A stretch of DNA of 15,955 nt from an uncultured bacterium (GCA_927798255.1 CAKMMH010000017.1:1-15955), one strand, 5' to 3'; positions 7,793 to 14,883 are shown, numbered from the stretch's first letter. The notes: generated by a model from the sequence alone, not told the origin. Translations and numbers: made by a program.

Positions 7793-8323
7793 TTACTTAG
7801 TGTATGCAGAAAAATGAACACGTCTGTTTTTTGCATAAGCAGCTTCAGTTTGAGCGTTATCTAAAGGAACTTCCTCGCCATAGCTAATAGTTGTTAATCT
7901 ATTAGGTGCAATTCCATACATAATTAAAGCTTCATAAATAGAATTTGCTCTTTTTTCACCAAGAGCCATATTATATTCAGCTGTTCCTCTTTCGTCACAG
8001 TGTCCTTCAAGTTGAACATAAATATTTGGATTAGTTTTTAAAATTTCAATGTTATAATCTAAATCTTGTCTAGATTCATCTGAAATTTTTGAAGAATCAT
8101 AACCAAATCTTAAATCTCTAAAAAGATTGTCTCCCTCTGCAGAAGGAACTGAACCATCACCAAAACGATTAGCAAACTTGCTATTTAATTCTTGTTCTGA
8201 AATTGAATCAATTCTATTTCCACCCATACCATCGTCTGAATCGGAACCTGAACCAAATATAGAACAACCAGTTAAATTGAAACTTAAAGCTAAAAATATA
8301 GCTAAAACATAAAATTTTTTCAT
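7793..8323 (-). CDS. pal: Peptidoglycan-associated lipoprotein Pal
   Basis: This 176-residue outer-membrane lipoprotein links the membrane to peptidoglycan and works with the Tol system. The signal peptide (1-19) ends in the lipobox LTGC, so C20 would be lipidated. A Ser/Gly/Asp-rich linker follows. The OmpA-like domain covers about 66-174, with EGHCDERGTAEYN (106-118) and LGEKRANS (121-128); D110 and R125 correspond to the diaminopimelate-binding pair of Pal/OmpA proteins. KNRRVHF closes the domain. TAGGAG upstream of the ATG is the ribosome site. Unlike the usual arrangement, no tolB or ybgF/cpoB gene adjoins it, and the gene stands alone between hairpin and divergent peptidase. Confidence 0.92.
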   Translation of the reverse strand: MKKFYVLAIFLALSFNLTGCSIFGSGSDSDDGMGGNRIDSISEQELNSKFANRFGDGSVPSAEGDNLFRDLRFGYDSSKISDESRQDLDYNIEILKTNPNIYVQLEGHCDERGTAEYNMALGEKRANSIYEALIMYGIAPNRLTTISYGEEVPLDNAQTEAAYAKNRRVHFSAYTK

Positions 8324-8441
8324 CTTCTAACGCTCCTAAAACTTATAAAAAGATACTATTTTAATTATATTATATCTTTAATTCTTTAAGGACAAGAAGT
8401 AATATATGTAAAATATTATTTTTTTACGGAGCATGTAGCTT

Positions 8442-9845
8442 ATGGGCAATGAATCACTAAAAAATAGAAACATTATTTTAAATACTGCTAAAGATACTTT
8501 TAAAGCAAATAAAGATGCTTTCATACATGAGTATATGGAGGCTTTAAAAATTCCGAGCATTAGTCTTGATTCAAATTATAATGCACAGAGTGATAGATGC
8601 GCTAAGTTTTTTAACGAATGGTTATTAAAAATTGGTTTAGAAAGTAAAATTATTACAACAAATGGAAATAGTATTGTTTATGGTAAATATAAAGTCTCAG
8701 ATGATGCTCCAACTGTTCTAATTTATGGCCACTATGATGTACAACCAGTAATTGAAAAAAATTGGGACACGCCGCCTTTTACTCCTACACTTAAAGGAGA
8801 ACGCGTATATGCAAGGGGAGCGCATGATGATAAGGGGCAAATTTGCTATGTAATTTGCGCAATTAAAAGTTTAATTGAGTCTAAAAATATAGGATTTAAT
8901 ATTAAATTTGTGATTGATGGTGAGGAAGAGTGTGGAAGTCAAAACACAACTGAGCTTCTTTTATCAATGAAAAAAGAACTTGAGTGTGATTATTTGTATG
9001 TTTGCGATAGTGAAAGTACAAGTAAAGATTTAGCAACTATAATTTTAGGACTAAGAGGAATTTGTGCTTTTGAAATAACTCTTAAAGGTGCAAACACTGG
9101 TGTTCACTCTGGGACATTTGGGGGAATGCTAAGCAATCCAGCGGTAGAATTATGTAAACTTATTTCATCTCTTTATGATAAAGAGGGAAAAATTACCGTA
9201 AAAGGATTTTATGATAATGTTAAAGATTTAAGTGAAATTCCTGTAAATGATATCGCTCCATTTGATGAAGATGAAATTTTTAAAATTACAGGTGTAAAAC
9301 CAACAGGGGGAGAGCAATATATAAAAAATGGAAACGTAAGGGCCGGAGCTAGACCTACAATTGATGTTCTTTATATGACATCAGGGCCTAAAAATGAAGA
9401 GGATATTTCAAACTCAATTCCTCCTTTTGCAAAAGCTAGAGTTTCGGTAAGACTTGTTGATAAACAAGACCCAGAAGAAATCGTAAATCTTATTAAAGCT
9501 CATTTAGAAAGAGAACATAAAACGGGGTTAAAACTTGAAGTTAAGAGAGTAGAGGATGGTGCTGTTGCTTTAAGTATTCCAAGAGATGGTAAAGCTATAA
9601 ATAGAGCCAAAAATGTTATTAAAGAAATTTACAGTGGTAATTTTAATTTTAGTTATGAGGGAGGTTCAATACCTATTGTTTCAGACTTATCAAAATTTTC
9701 AAAACATGAGCCAGTTCTTGTTGGCTTTGGTTTAAAAGAAGATAATATTCATGCAGACAATGAATCGTTTTCTCTTACTCAATTTGAAAATGGATTTTAT
9801 TTTGCGTATTTATTTCTTTCAAAAGAATTGGCATTTAATGAATAA
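8442..9845 (+). CDS. M20 family dipeptidase (CNDP2-like di-zinc peptidase)
   Basis: This is a 467-residue cytoplasmic metallopeptidase that probably cleaves dipeptides or removes C-terminal residues. The di-zinc site is complete: H97 in YGHYDVQP, bridging D129 in RGAHDDKG, E161 (base) and E162 in DGEEECGS, D189 in CDSES, and H437 in IHADNE. GVHSGTFGG (220-228) lies in the dimerisation lid domain and carries H222, the conserved lid histidine. The order and spacing match carnosinase-like M20 enzymes (ArgE/DapE/CPG2/PepV relatives) better than DapE itself. GGAG at 8428-8431 supports the start. It is followed after 17 bp by rarA, so the two are probably co-transcribed. The natural substrate is not evident. 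Confidence 0.88.
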   Translation: MGNESLKNRNIILNTAKDTFKANKDAFIHEYMEALKIPSISLDSNYNAQSDRCAKFFNEWLLKIGLESKIITTNGNSIVYGKYKVSDDAPTVLIYGHYDVQPVIEKNWDTPPFTPTLKGERVYARGAHDDKGQICYVICAIKSLIESKNIGFNIKFVIDGEEECGSQNTTELLLSMKKELECDYLYVCDSESTSKDLATIILGLRGICAFEITLKGANTGVHSGTFGGMLSNPAVELCKLISSLYDKEGKITVKGFYDNVKDLSEIPVNDIAPFDEDEIFKITGVKPTGGEQYIKNGNVRAGARPTIDVLYMTSGPKNEEDISNSIPPFAKARVSVRLVDKQDPEEIVNLIKAHLEREHKTGLKLEVKRVEDGAVALSIPRDGKAINRAKNVIKEIYSGNFNFSYEGGSIPIVSDLSKFSKHEPVLVGFGLKEDNIHADNESFSLTQFENGFYFAYLFLSKELAFNE

Positions 9846-9862
9846 TAATTGGTAGCTTTTTA

Positions 9863-11113
9863 ATGCAAAGTTTTGTAAATAATAAAATAAGGCCCTTGGC
9901 TGATTTCTTACGCCCTGAAAGCTTTGAAAAGATGAAGGGGCTTTCAAACATCGACCCAGAGCTTTTAAAAATTTTAATGAGCAAAGAAGGAAGCCTTCCT
10001 TCTCTTATTTTATGGGGCCCGCCAGGATGCGGAAAAACTACTCTTGCGCGCATTATTGGAAACACATTTAATTGCTCATTTGTGCCTTTTTCTGCGGTTC
10101 TTGGAGGCGTAAAAGAAATAAGAGAAATTGTAGATAGAGCAAAAAATTATAACGGTCTTACAATTTTATTTATCGATGAAATTCACCGTTTTAATAAATC
10201 TCAGCAAGATGCACTTTTACCTCATGTAGAAGACGGGACGATTGCACTTATTGGTGCTACTACTGAAAACCCTTCTTTTAGCGTTAATTCTGCGCTTTTA
10301 TCAAGATGTAGAGTTATAAAATTAGAAGCCTTAAGTGAAGATGAATTAATAGAAATTTTAGATAATGCTCTTGAATATTTAAAAATAACACTAGATGACG
10401 AGTCTAAGAAATTATTTGCATCTTCATCTTTAGGAGATGCTAGAAAGCTTTTAAATCTTATAGAATCTTTTAGTAAAACAAAAAAAAATTCACTAGATGA
10501 TGTAAAAAGTTTTTTAAAAAATGCAATTAGTTTTATATACGATAAACAAGGAGATGAACATTACAACTTAATTTCTGCCTTTATTAAAAGTTTAAGAGGC
10601 TCTTCTCCATCTGGCGCTCTTTACTGGGGATTTCGGATATTAGAATCAGGGGAAGATCCGAGATTTTTAATTAGAAGAATGATAGTGTTTTCTTCTGAAG
10701 ATATAGGAAATGCTGACCCAAGAGCTTTAGAAATTTCAGTTGCAACTTTGACTGCATTTGAAAAAATAGGAATGCCAGAAGCAAGAGAAGTAATTGCACA
10801 CTGTATTACTTATTTAGCTTCTGCTCCAAAATCAAATAGAAGTTACCTTGCGATGCATAAAGCAATAGACGCTGTTAAAAAATATCCAAACGAAAAAGTT
10901 CCTCTTCATCTTGTGAATGCTCCTACAAAACTTATGAAAGAGCTAGGATACTCAAAAGGCTATAATTATCCTCACGATTTTCCTAAAGGCTACGTTCCTG
11001 ATGAGCAATATCTTCCTGATAGGCTTAAAAATGAAGAGTTTTATGAACCGTCGAATAGGGGGTATGAGAAGACTATTAGGGAACGCTTCTTATGGCTCAA
11101 GGAGGAAAAATGA
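9863..11113 (+). CDS. rarA: Replication-associated recombination protein A (RarA/MgsA), AAA+ ATPase
   Basis: This 416-residue clamp-loader-like AAA+ protein acts at stalled replication forks. Visible parts are Walker A GPPGCGKTT (52-60), Walker B ILFIDEIHRFNKSQQD (101-116), sensor 1 GATTENPSF (131-139), and the SRC arginine-finger region (147-149). The C-terminal tetramerisation part follows, with SSEDIGNADPRAL and the family ending near YKGYNYPHDFPKGY-like and YLPDRL motifs. The length is slightly under the usual 420-450. No obvious Shine-Dalgarno sequence precedes the ATG, which suits coupling to the upstream peptidase gene. Its last codons and stop lie within the left arm of palindromic element copy 2. 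Confidence 0.93.
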   Translation: MQSFVNNKIRPLADFLRPESFEKMKGLSNIDPELLKILMSKEGSLPSLILWGPPGCGKTTLARIIGNTFNCSFVPFSAVLGGVKEIREIVDRAKNYNGLTILFIDEIHRFNKSQQDALLPHVEDGTIALIGATTENPSFSVNSALLSRCRVIKLEALSEDELIEILDNALEYLKITLDDESKKLFASSSLGDARKLLNLIESFSKTKKNSLDDVKSFLKNAISFIYDKQGDEHYNLISAFIKSLRGSSPSGALYWGFRILESGEDPRFLIRRMIVFSSEDIGNADPRALEISVATLTAFEKIGMPEAREVIAHCITYLASAPKSNRSYLAMHKAIDAVKKYPNEKVPLHLVNAPTKLMKELGYSKGYNYPHDFPKGYVPDEQYLPDRLKNEEFYEPSNRGYEKTIRERFLWLKEEK

Positions 11114-11231
11114 GAGATGCATCAAAAACTACTACGTTATTTAAAAAATATCGTACTCGCTGTACTATTAGTACAGCTCCGTGCGCTCTTTTTAAAATGC
11201 CTTGTATTTTTTGCGCCTCTCTCATTTTTCC
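11104..11231. repeat. Palindromic element, copy 2
   Basis: This is a 128-bp imperfect palindrome with perfectly paired 13-nt outer arms (11104-11116 and 11219-11231). It has the same core as copy 1: GATGCATC at 11116-11123, CGTTATTT, then AAATGCCTT and GCGCCTC on the far side. The apex here is an extra 8-bp stem, GCTGTACT-ATT-AGTACAGC. The outer arms differ from those of copy 1 but stay complementary. The left arm covers the rarA stop codon (11111-11113), so the element sits exactly at the gene's 3' end. Confidence 0.8.
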
Positions 11232-11253
11232 AAAGCGGATTTAAGAAAAATTA

Positions 11254-11382
11254 TAATACTTGAAAGATGCATCAAAAACTACTTTAGTTATTTTAAAAAT
11301 ATCGTACTTGCTGTACTAATAGTTACAGCTCCGTGCACTTTTTTAAAATGCCTAATTTTCTTAGCGTTTAGTTTATTTTTCG
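11254..11382. repeat. Palindromic element, copy 3 (degenerate)
   Basis: The left half is close to copy 2: GATGCATC at 11266-11273, then a shared run through ATATCGTACT. The apex is GCTGTA...TACAGC. The right half keeps AAAATGCCT but has lost the GCGCCTC core. The outer arms pair only in part. It lies 22 bp after copy 2 in the same orientation, so the two look like a tandem pair with copy 3 decaying. From 11383 to 11596 I see only AT-rich sequence without a credible gene. Confidence 0.65.
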
Positions 11383-11629
11383 AGATTTTTCTAGTTAAAT
11401 TTTTGCTATTAGATGCCTTTTTACTTGTTGTTTTTAAGGCTTCAATTAATGTGGTAATTGCAAAAAAAATTCAAAAATATCAATTAAATAAATTAAATAT
11501 CATAAATTTTAGATCCAATTTGGTATTTTGTGTAAAAAATTTTTGTTTTTTTTCAAAATTTAATGTCACAAATTTGTTGATAGTATACATAACATTTAGG
11601 AGTAGAAGACAAGATTCAAAAAAGGTAAG

Positions 11630-11707
11630 ATGAATAATTTTTATTTATTACTTTTATCTCAAAATCTCCTTATAAGATTAAGTTGGCGCTGTAAAATACG
11701 ACCGTAA
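11630..11707 (+). CDS. Possible 25-codon leader peptide
   Basis: An ATG preceded by AAAGG (11621-11625) opens a 25-residue Leu-rich reading frame (MNNFYLLLLSQNLLIRL..., ending KIRP). It stops within the left arm of the 26-bp inverted repeat. Codons around 11664-11673 contain the sequence complementary to the next gene's ribosome site, the arrangement expected of a regulatory leader peptide. It may equally be a chance open frame in AT-rich DNA. Confidence 0.25.
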   Translation: MNNFYLLLLSQNLLIRLSWRCKIRP

Positions 11708-11792
11708 TATACATTTTTTAAGTGTATATTACGGTCGTATTTTACAGCAAAGGTTATTCCTTTGCATAGTCCTTCTCAATTAATAAGGAGAT
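11664..11792 (+). promoter_or_regulatory. Possible ribosome-site sequestering structure (anti-Shine-Dalgarno)
   Basis: ATCTCCTTAT at 11664-11673 is the exact complement of ATAAGGAGAT at 11783-11792, which contains the Shine-Dalgarno of the mini-gene at 11797. Closing this 10-bp stem would enclose the hairpin 11688-11748 and a smaller one at 11747-11765 (GCAAAGG / CCTTTGC), giving a multi-branch structure that hides the start. Seen directly as complementarity; its use in regulation is inferred. Confidence 0.35.
11688..11748. repeat. 26-bp perfect inverted repeat
   Basis: Arms at 11688-11713 and 11723-11748 are exact reverse complements with a 9-nt spacer. This is longer and more perfect than normal for a terminator, and no U-run follows. 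In RNA it would be a very stable hairpin upstream of the mini-gene; in DNA it could form a cruciform. It overlaps by 2 nt the smaller stem at 11747-11765. Confidence 0.85.
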
Positions 11793-11796
11793 GAAA

Positions 11797-11973
11797 ATGA
11801 CAAGAAAAGAGCTCAAAGCGGTGTACGAAAAGTTCGAAAATGAGAATCCCGAGTTTAAGGGAATCTCCCAGGAAGCGTTCGGCGACGCTCCCTGGGAGGG
11901 CTACGTCTCGCTCGACGAGCTCAAGGAACGTCGCCTGCGCCGCCGCGAACGCAAGAATCGCAAAAGGCGTTGA
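11797..11973 (+). CDS. Small GC-rich gene, hypothetical basic-tailed protein
   Basis: The 58-residue product is not one I recognise. The start is set at 11797 because AAGGAG (11785-11790) lies 6 nt before it; the ATG at 11791 abuts that site. The first two thirds are acidic and mixed (EKFENENPEF, then GDAPWEGYVSLDEL). The end is a run of arginine, lysine and glutamate (ERRLRRRERKNRKRR), which suggests nucleic-acid or RNA-protein binding. GC content by count is 98 of 177 (55%), with codons such as CTC, TAC, TTC, GAG and CGC that neighbours rarely use, so recent acquisition is likely. It is followed 1 nt later by a hairpin. It sits alone between rarA and thrS, inside inverted repeats. Confidence 0.6.
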   Translation: MTRKELKAVYEKFENENPEFKGISQEAFGDAPWEGYVSLDELKERRLRRRERKNRKRR

Positions 11974-11974
11974 T

Positions 11975-12181
11975 TCCAAGCTGAGCCTAAGGCTCTGCTT
12001 GGATAAAAAAATGCGCTAGCTAGATCAGATTTCGTTGCAACGTTTCTGAATTTAATGCTAGCCATTTTCGTTTTCTTGTGTTTTCGTGCGCGGAAATATG
12101 CTTTGTTTTCGCGCATGAAGAAAAGAGAGAAAGTAAGGTTTACCCTAAAGGTTTTTAATCTTGTCTTCTCTCTCTTTTCTT
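11975..12181 (+). other. Cluster of four hairpins after the mini-gene
   Basis: Four stems follow one another. 11975-12003 has two 13-nt arms with a T-T mismatch and a TAA loop. 12015-12062 has GCTAGC ends and an inner CGTTGCAACG. 12087-12115 is a 10-bp stem (TGCGCGGAAA / TTTTCGCGCA with one G-U). 12118-12181 has perfect 13-nt arms (12118-12130 / 12169-12181). No protein gene fits here. It may be the structured 3' end of the mini-gene transcript or a separate small RNA. The first stem has no U-run, so it is not a standard terminator. Confidence 0.45.
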
Positions 12182-12362
12182 AAATTCTAAACTCCTACAT
12201 ATAAAATAAAATCTTTTTAAATATATAGTTAGTTTATCTTAATATATTGATTTAATAGAAAAATGCCGTCATAAACTTATAGCCTTTGATTGCATTAAAA
12301 TGATATGAGCTTAATTAATTTGTATATCGTATAGACTTAAATCATATTTATTGTAAATATTC

Positions 12363-12422
12363 TTGCCATATTAATAGCATAAGTAGTAAAATATGAATAA
12401 TTGTATACTAATGTTAGTATAC
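12363..12422 (+). promoter_or_regulatory. Putative thrS promoter with operator-like palindrome
   Basis: TTGCCA (12363-12368) and TAAAAT (12387-12392) are 18 bp apart. About ten bases downstream is GTATACTAA-TG-TTAGTATAC at 12403-12422, a perfect 9-bp inverted repeat. It would lie at the very start of the thrS transcript, as a repressor operator or an RNA hairpin. No T-box motifs are recognisable. The preceding stretch 12198-12362 shows nothing else I can support. Confidence 0.4.
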
Positions 12423-12469
12423 TTGTTACCAATTTAATTTGTTTAATATATTTTTATGTGGAGTTTGAT

Positions 12470-14209
12470 ATGGAAAGTAAAGAAATTGAGCTTAGAACTC
12501 TTCGCCATTCTTCAGAACATGTGTTAGCAGAAGCTATTTTGAAGCTTTACCCTAACACCAAAATGGCTATGGGTCCTGCAACCGATGAGGGCTTTTCTGG
12601 AGATTTTGAGTTTGATGAAAATACTACCATAAGCTTAGATGATTTGCCTAAAATCGAAAAAGAAATGAGAAAAATCATCGAAAGTAAGGCAAAAATTACA
12701 AGAAAAGAAGTTTCTATAGCGGAAGCTAGAAAATTATTTGAAGGTAACGAATATAAACAGGACTGGATAAATGAAATCGAAAAAAGAGGCGAGAAGGTAA
12801 CTGTATATTATACAGGCGATAGTTTTGTAGATCTTTGCGCAGGACCTCATGTTGATAACACGGGTGAAATTAAAGCTTTTAAATTAACTTCTGTTGCAGG
12901 GGCTTATTGGCATGGAGACTCTAATAATAAAATGCTTACTCGTATTTATGGAACATCTTTTTTTACAAAAGAAGAACTTGATGAGCATTTTAAAATGCTA
13001 GAAGAAGCTAAAAAAAGAGACCATAGGAAAATAGGAAAGGAAATGGATCTCTTTCATTTCAATCCAGAATATGCGCCAGGAGCTATATTTTGGCACGATA
13101 AAGGCTTCAAACTATATAGGTCTCTTATCGAATATATGAGAAAAAGACAAGATGAAAACGGTTATATTGAGATTTCAACGCCTGCTGTGATGGATAGAGT
13201 GCTTTGGGAAACTTCAGGCCATTGGGAAAAATATGGCGAGCATAACTACTCTGGAAGCACACAAGACGGAAGAGTGTTTTGTATTAAACCTATGAACTGC
13301 CCAGGAGGGATTTTAATTTATAAACAAGGCTTAAAATCTTATAAAGATTTACCTTTAAAAATGGCTGAGTTTGGAAAAGTACATAGATATGAGGCAAGCG
13401 GAACTCTTTCAGGGCTTATGCGTGCAAGAGAATTTACACAAGATGATGCTCATATTTTCTGTACTCCAGAGCAGCTAGAAGATGAATGCATTACCACATT
13501 AAAACTAATTTTAGATATCTATAAAGATTTTGGTTTTGATGAGGTAAAAATCGTGTTTGCAACAAGACCTGAAAAAAGAATTGGCTCTGATGAGATTTGG
13601 GATATTACTGAAAACGCATTATCTAATGCTCTTAAAAATCATGGTTACGAATTTGAAGTGCATGAAGGAGATGGCGCGTTTTATGGCCCAAAATTAGAGC
13701 TTCATTTAAAAGATTCACTAAAAAGAAGCTGGCAATGCGGAACTGTGCAAGTTGATATGAATTTACCAGAAAGATTTGATATCACTTATGTCGATAAGGA
13801 TAATGAAAAGAGAAGACCTGTAATGATTCATAGAGCTTTATTTGGATCAATTGAGAGATTCTTAGGAATTTTAATAGAAAATGTTGAAGGTAAATTCCCA
13901 CTTTGGCTTGCCCCTTTAAAAGTAAATGTGTTGACGGTATCTGAAAACTTTAACGAGTATGGAAAGAAAGTTTTAGATGCCTTAAATAAAGAAGGGCTAT
14001 TTTCTGAAGGCGATTTTTCTAATGAGAAAATTGGCTATAAGATAAGAGCTCATATTCAAGATAGAGCGCCTTACACTCTAATTTTAGGAGCTAAAGAGGC
14101 TGGAAGTAACACTGTTACATTAAAGAAACGAGGAGAGGAAAAACAAGAAGTTTTAACTTTAGATGAGTTTATTAATAAGTTAAAACTTGAGATTCAAAAT
14201 AAAAAGTAG
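12470..14209 (+). CDS. thrS: Threonyl-tRNA synthetase, form lacking the TGS domain
   Basis: This class II synthetase charges tRNA-Thr with threonine. The start at 12470 is chosen because GGAG (12460-12463) precedes it by 6 nt; an in-frame TTG at 12401 would add 23 hydrophobic residues unlike the family. The 579-residue protein begins directly in the second (SAD editing-type) domain: H13 and H17 in RHSSEHVLAEA, C123 and H127 in LCAGPHVD. The catalytic core has zinc ligands C277 (MNCPGG), H328 (DDAHIF) and H454 (MIHRALFGSIERF), and motif 2 VHRYEASGTLSGLMRAREF. An anticodon-binding domain covers about 480-575. Most bacterial ThrS are about 640 residues with an N-terminal TGS domain; it is absent here. 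The editing residues are kept. Confidence 0.95.
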   Translation: MESKEIELRTLRHSSEHVLAEAILKLYPNTKMAMGPATDEGFSGDFEFDENTTISLDDLPKIEKEMRKIIESKAKITRKEVSIAEARKLFEGNEYKQDWINEIEKRGEKVTVYYTGDSFVDLCAGPHVDNTGEIKAFKLTSVAGAYWHGDSNNKMLTRIYGTSFFTKEELDEHFKMLEEAKKRDHRKIGKEMDLFHFNPEYAPGAIFWHDKGFKLYRSLIEYMRKRQDENGYIEISTPAVMDRVLWETSGHWEKYGEHNYSGSTQDGRVFCIKPMNCPGGILIYKQGLKSYKDLPLKMAEFGKVHRYEASGTLSGLMRAREFTQDDAHIFCTPEQLEDECITTLKLILDIYKDFGFDEVKIVFATRPEKRIGSDEIWDITENALSNALKNHGYEFEVHEGDGAFYGPKLELHLKDSLKRSWQCGTVQVDMNLPERFDITYVDKDNEKRRPVMIHRALFGSIERFLGILIENVEGKFPLWLAPLKVNVLTVSENFNEYGKKVLDALNKEGLFSEGDFSNEKIGYKIRAHIQDRAPYTLILGAKEAGSNTVTLKKRGEEKQEVLTLDEFINKLKLEIQNKK

Positions 14210-14402
14210 TTTTTTGAACATATAAAATTTAATAGACTAATTTTATTTGAATTTGAAAGTTTTCTTGGAAACGAGAAATTTAGTAACTCGCGCGGTTTCA
14301 AGTTGTAGGAGTAAAGCGCAGCTGATATCGGATTTAAAAAAGCGCGATTTAAATAAAAAAGTGCTTAGCTATCTAAAATGTTTAGAATAAAAATAATAAA
14401 AA

Positions 14403-14484
14403 ATGCGAATATGGAAGATACTTATTTAAGTGTCTTCCATATATATTCGCATGGGCTAGATGGTCTAGCTTATATAAGCTAGAC
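14403..14484. terminator. Two adjacent hairpins between thrS and the Cys-rich gene
   Basis: The first, 14403-14452, pairs ATGCGAATATGGAAGA with the matching right arm containing a short AT bulge. The second, 14463-14484, is a perfect 22-bp palindrome (GTCTAGCTTAT / ATAAGCTAGAC). GCTAGA at 14455-14460 can instead pair with TCTAGC at 14464-14469, so two exclusive folds are possible. They lie between convergent genes and probably end one or both transcripts. From 14210 to 14402 there is only a weak bulged stem at 14265-14301 and no gene. Confidence 0.5.
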
Positions 14485-14499
14485 TTTAAGAACCTTTAT

Positions 14500-14775
14500 T
14501 TAGTTGTACCAAGCATCAGGGGGAAGTTTTTCCCCTTGACTTCCTTCGGTATCAACATTAAAAACGTTGCTTGCGTCCTCGATGGGCCAATTATGGTTTG
14601 CGCAAATTTGAGTTTCGTCTGTGCTTTCGCATGGATCACTCCAGGCGGGAAAAGGCTTAACGGTGTTTGCTTTTGCTTTTGTATGAGAGCATTTGTCATG
14701 GTGTTTTTCACAACAGTTACCCTTACAGCAACCATATTCATGATTATCACAAGTGCATTTTTTCTTCTCAGACAT
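14500..14775 (-). CDS. Small Cys/His-rich protein, putative metal binder
   Basis: I do not recognise this 91-residue protein. The N-terminal third is packed with possible metal ligands: C7, C9, H12, C16, C17, C21, C22, H25, H26, C29 and H31, resembling a metallothionein or metal-chaperone segment. Two further cysteines (C49, C58) and H61 lie in a second part beginning PFPAWSDPCES, and the C-terminus is acidic (ending PPDAWYN). There is no signal peptide or membrane segment. GGAG lies 6 nt before the ATG, a strong ribosome site, which supports this frame over two overlapping open frames. It stands alone, convergent with thrS. Metal binding is inferred from composition only. Confidence 0.65.
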   Translation of the reverse strand: MSEKKKCTCDNHEYGCCKGNCCEKHHDKCSHTKAKANTVKPFPAWSDPCESTDETQICANHNWPIEDASNVFNVDTEGSQGEKLPPDAWYN

Positions 14776-14883
14776 TTAATACTCCTTTCGAGTTAAATAC
14801 TAAAAAATGTCTAAAAACCATGAATTATAATTTTTATCATACCAAGGTTAAGTTTACAAGAAGAAAAAGAAAATTAAAAAATA

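Larger units (their letters stand above)
11597..12197. mobile_element. Inverted-repeat-flanked cassette with GC-rich mini-gene (putative)
   Basis: AGAAGACAAGATT at 11604-11616 recurs as an exact reverse complement at 12157-12169, and both continue into A-runs inward. Just outside, TAGGAGT (11597-11603) is matched in reverse complement at 12191-12197, offset by about 21 bp. Between them lie a mini-gene far richer in GC than the surroundings and at least five hairpins. No transposase is present, so a MITE-like, non-autonomous unit is an inference. No target-site duplication is apparent. Confidence 0.35.

Noticed and set aside
8364..8395. Candidate pal promoter on the minus strand (TTGTCC and TATAAT)
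   Set aside because: The spacing is 15 or 20 bp depending on which TATAAT is used, neither convincing in such AT-rich sequence.
11202..11633. 143-codon plus-strand open frame rich in Phe, Leu and Lys
   Set aside because: It starts at a TTG inside element copy 2, runs across copy 3 and into low-complexity AT-rich DNA. The composition is that of translated non-coding sequence.
11791..11796. Earlier ATG for the mini-gene
   Set aside because: It directly abuts the AAGGAG sequence, leaving no spacing; the ATG at 11797 has the normal 6 nt.
11901..12116. Minus-strand frame across the mini-gene and hairpins
   Set aside because: It is produced by the GC-rich codons on the other strand; there is no recognisable domain and it crosses three hairpins.
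12401..12469. TTG start extending thrS by 23 residues
   Set aside because: The added segment contains the operator-like palindrome and is hydrophobic; the ATG at 12470 has a well-placed GGAG and fits the family's second domain.
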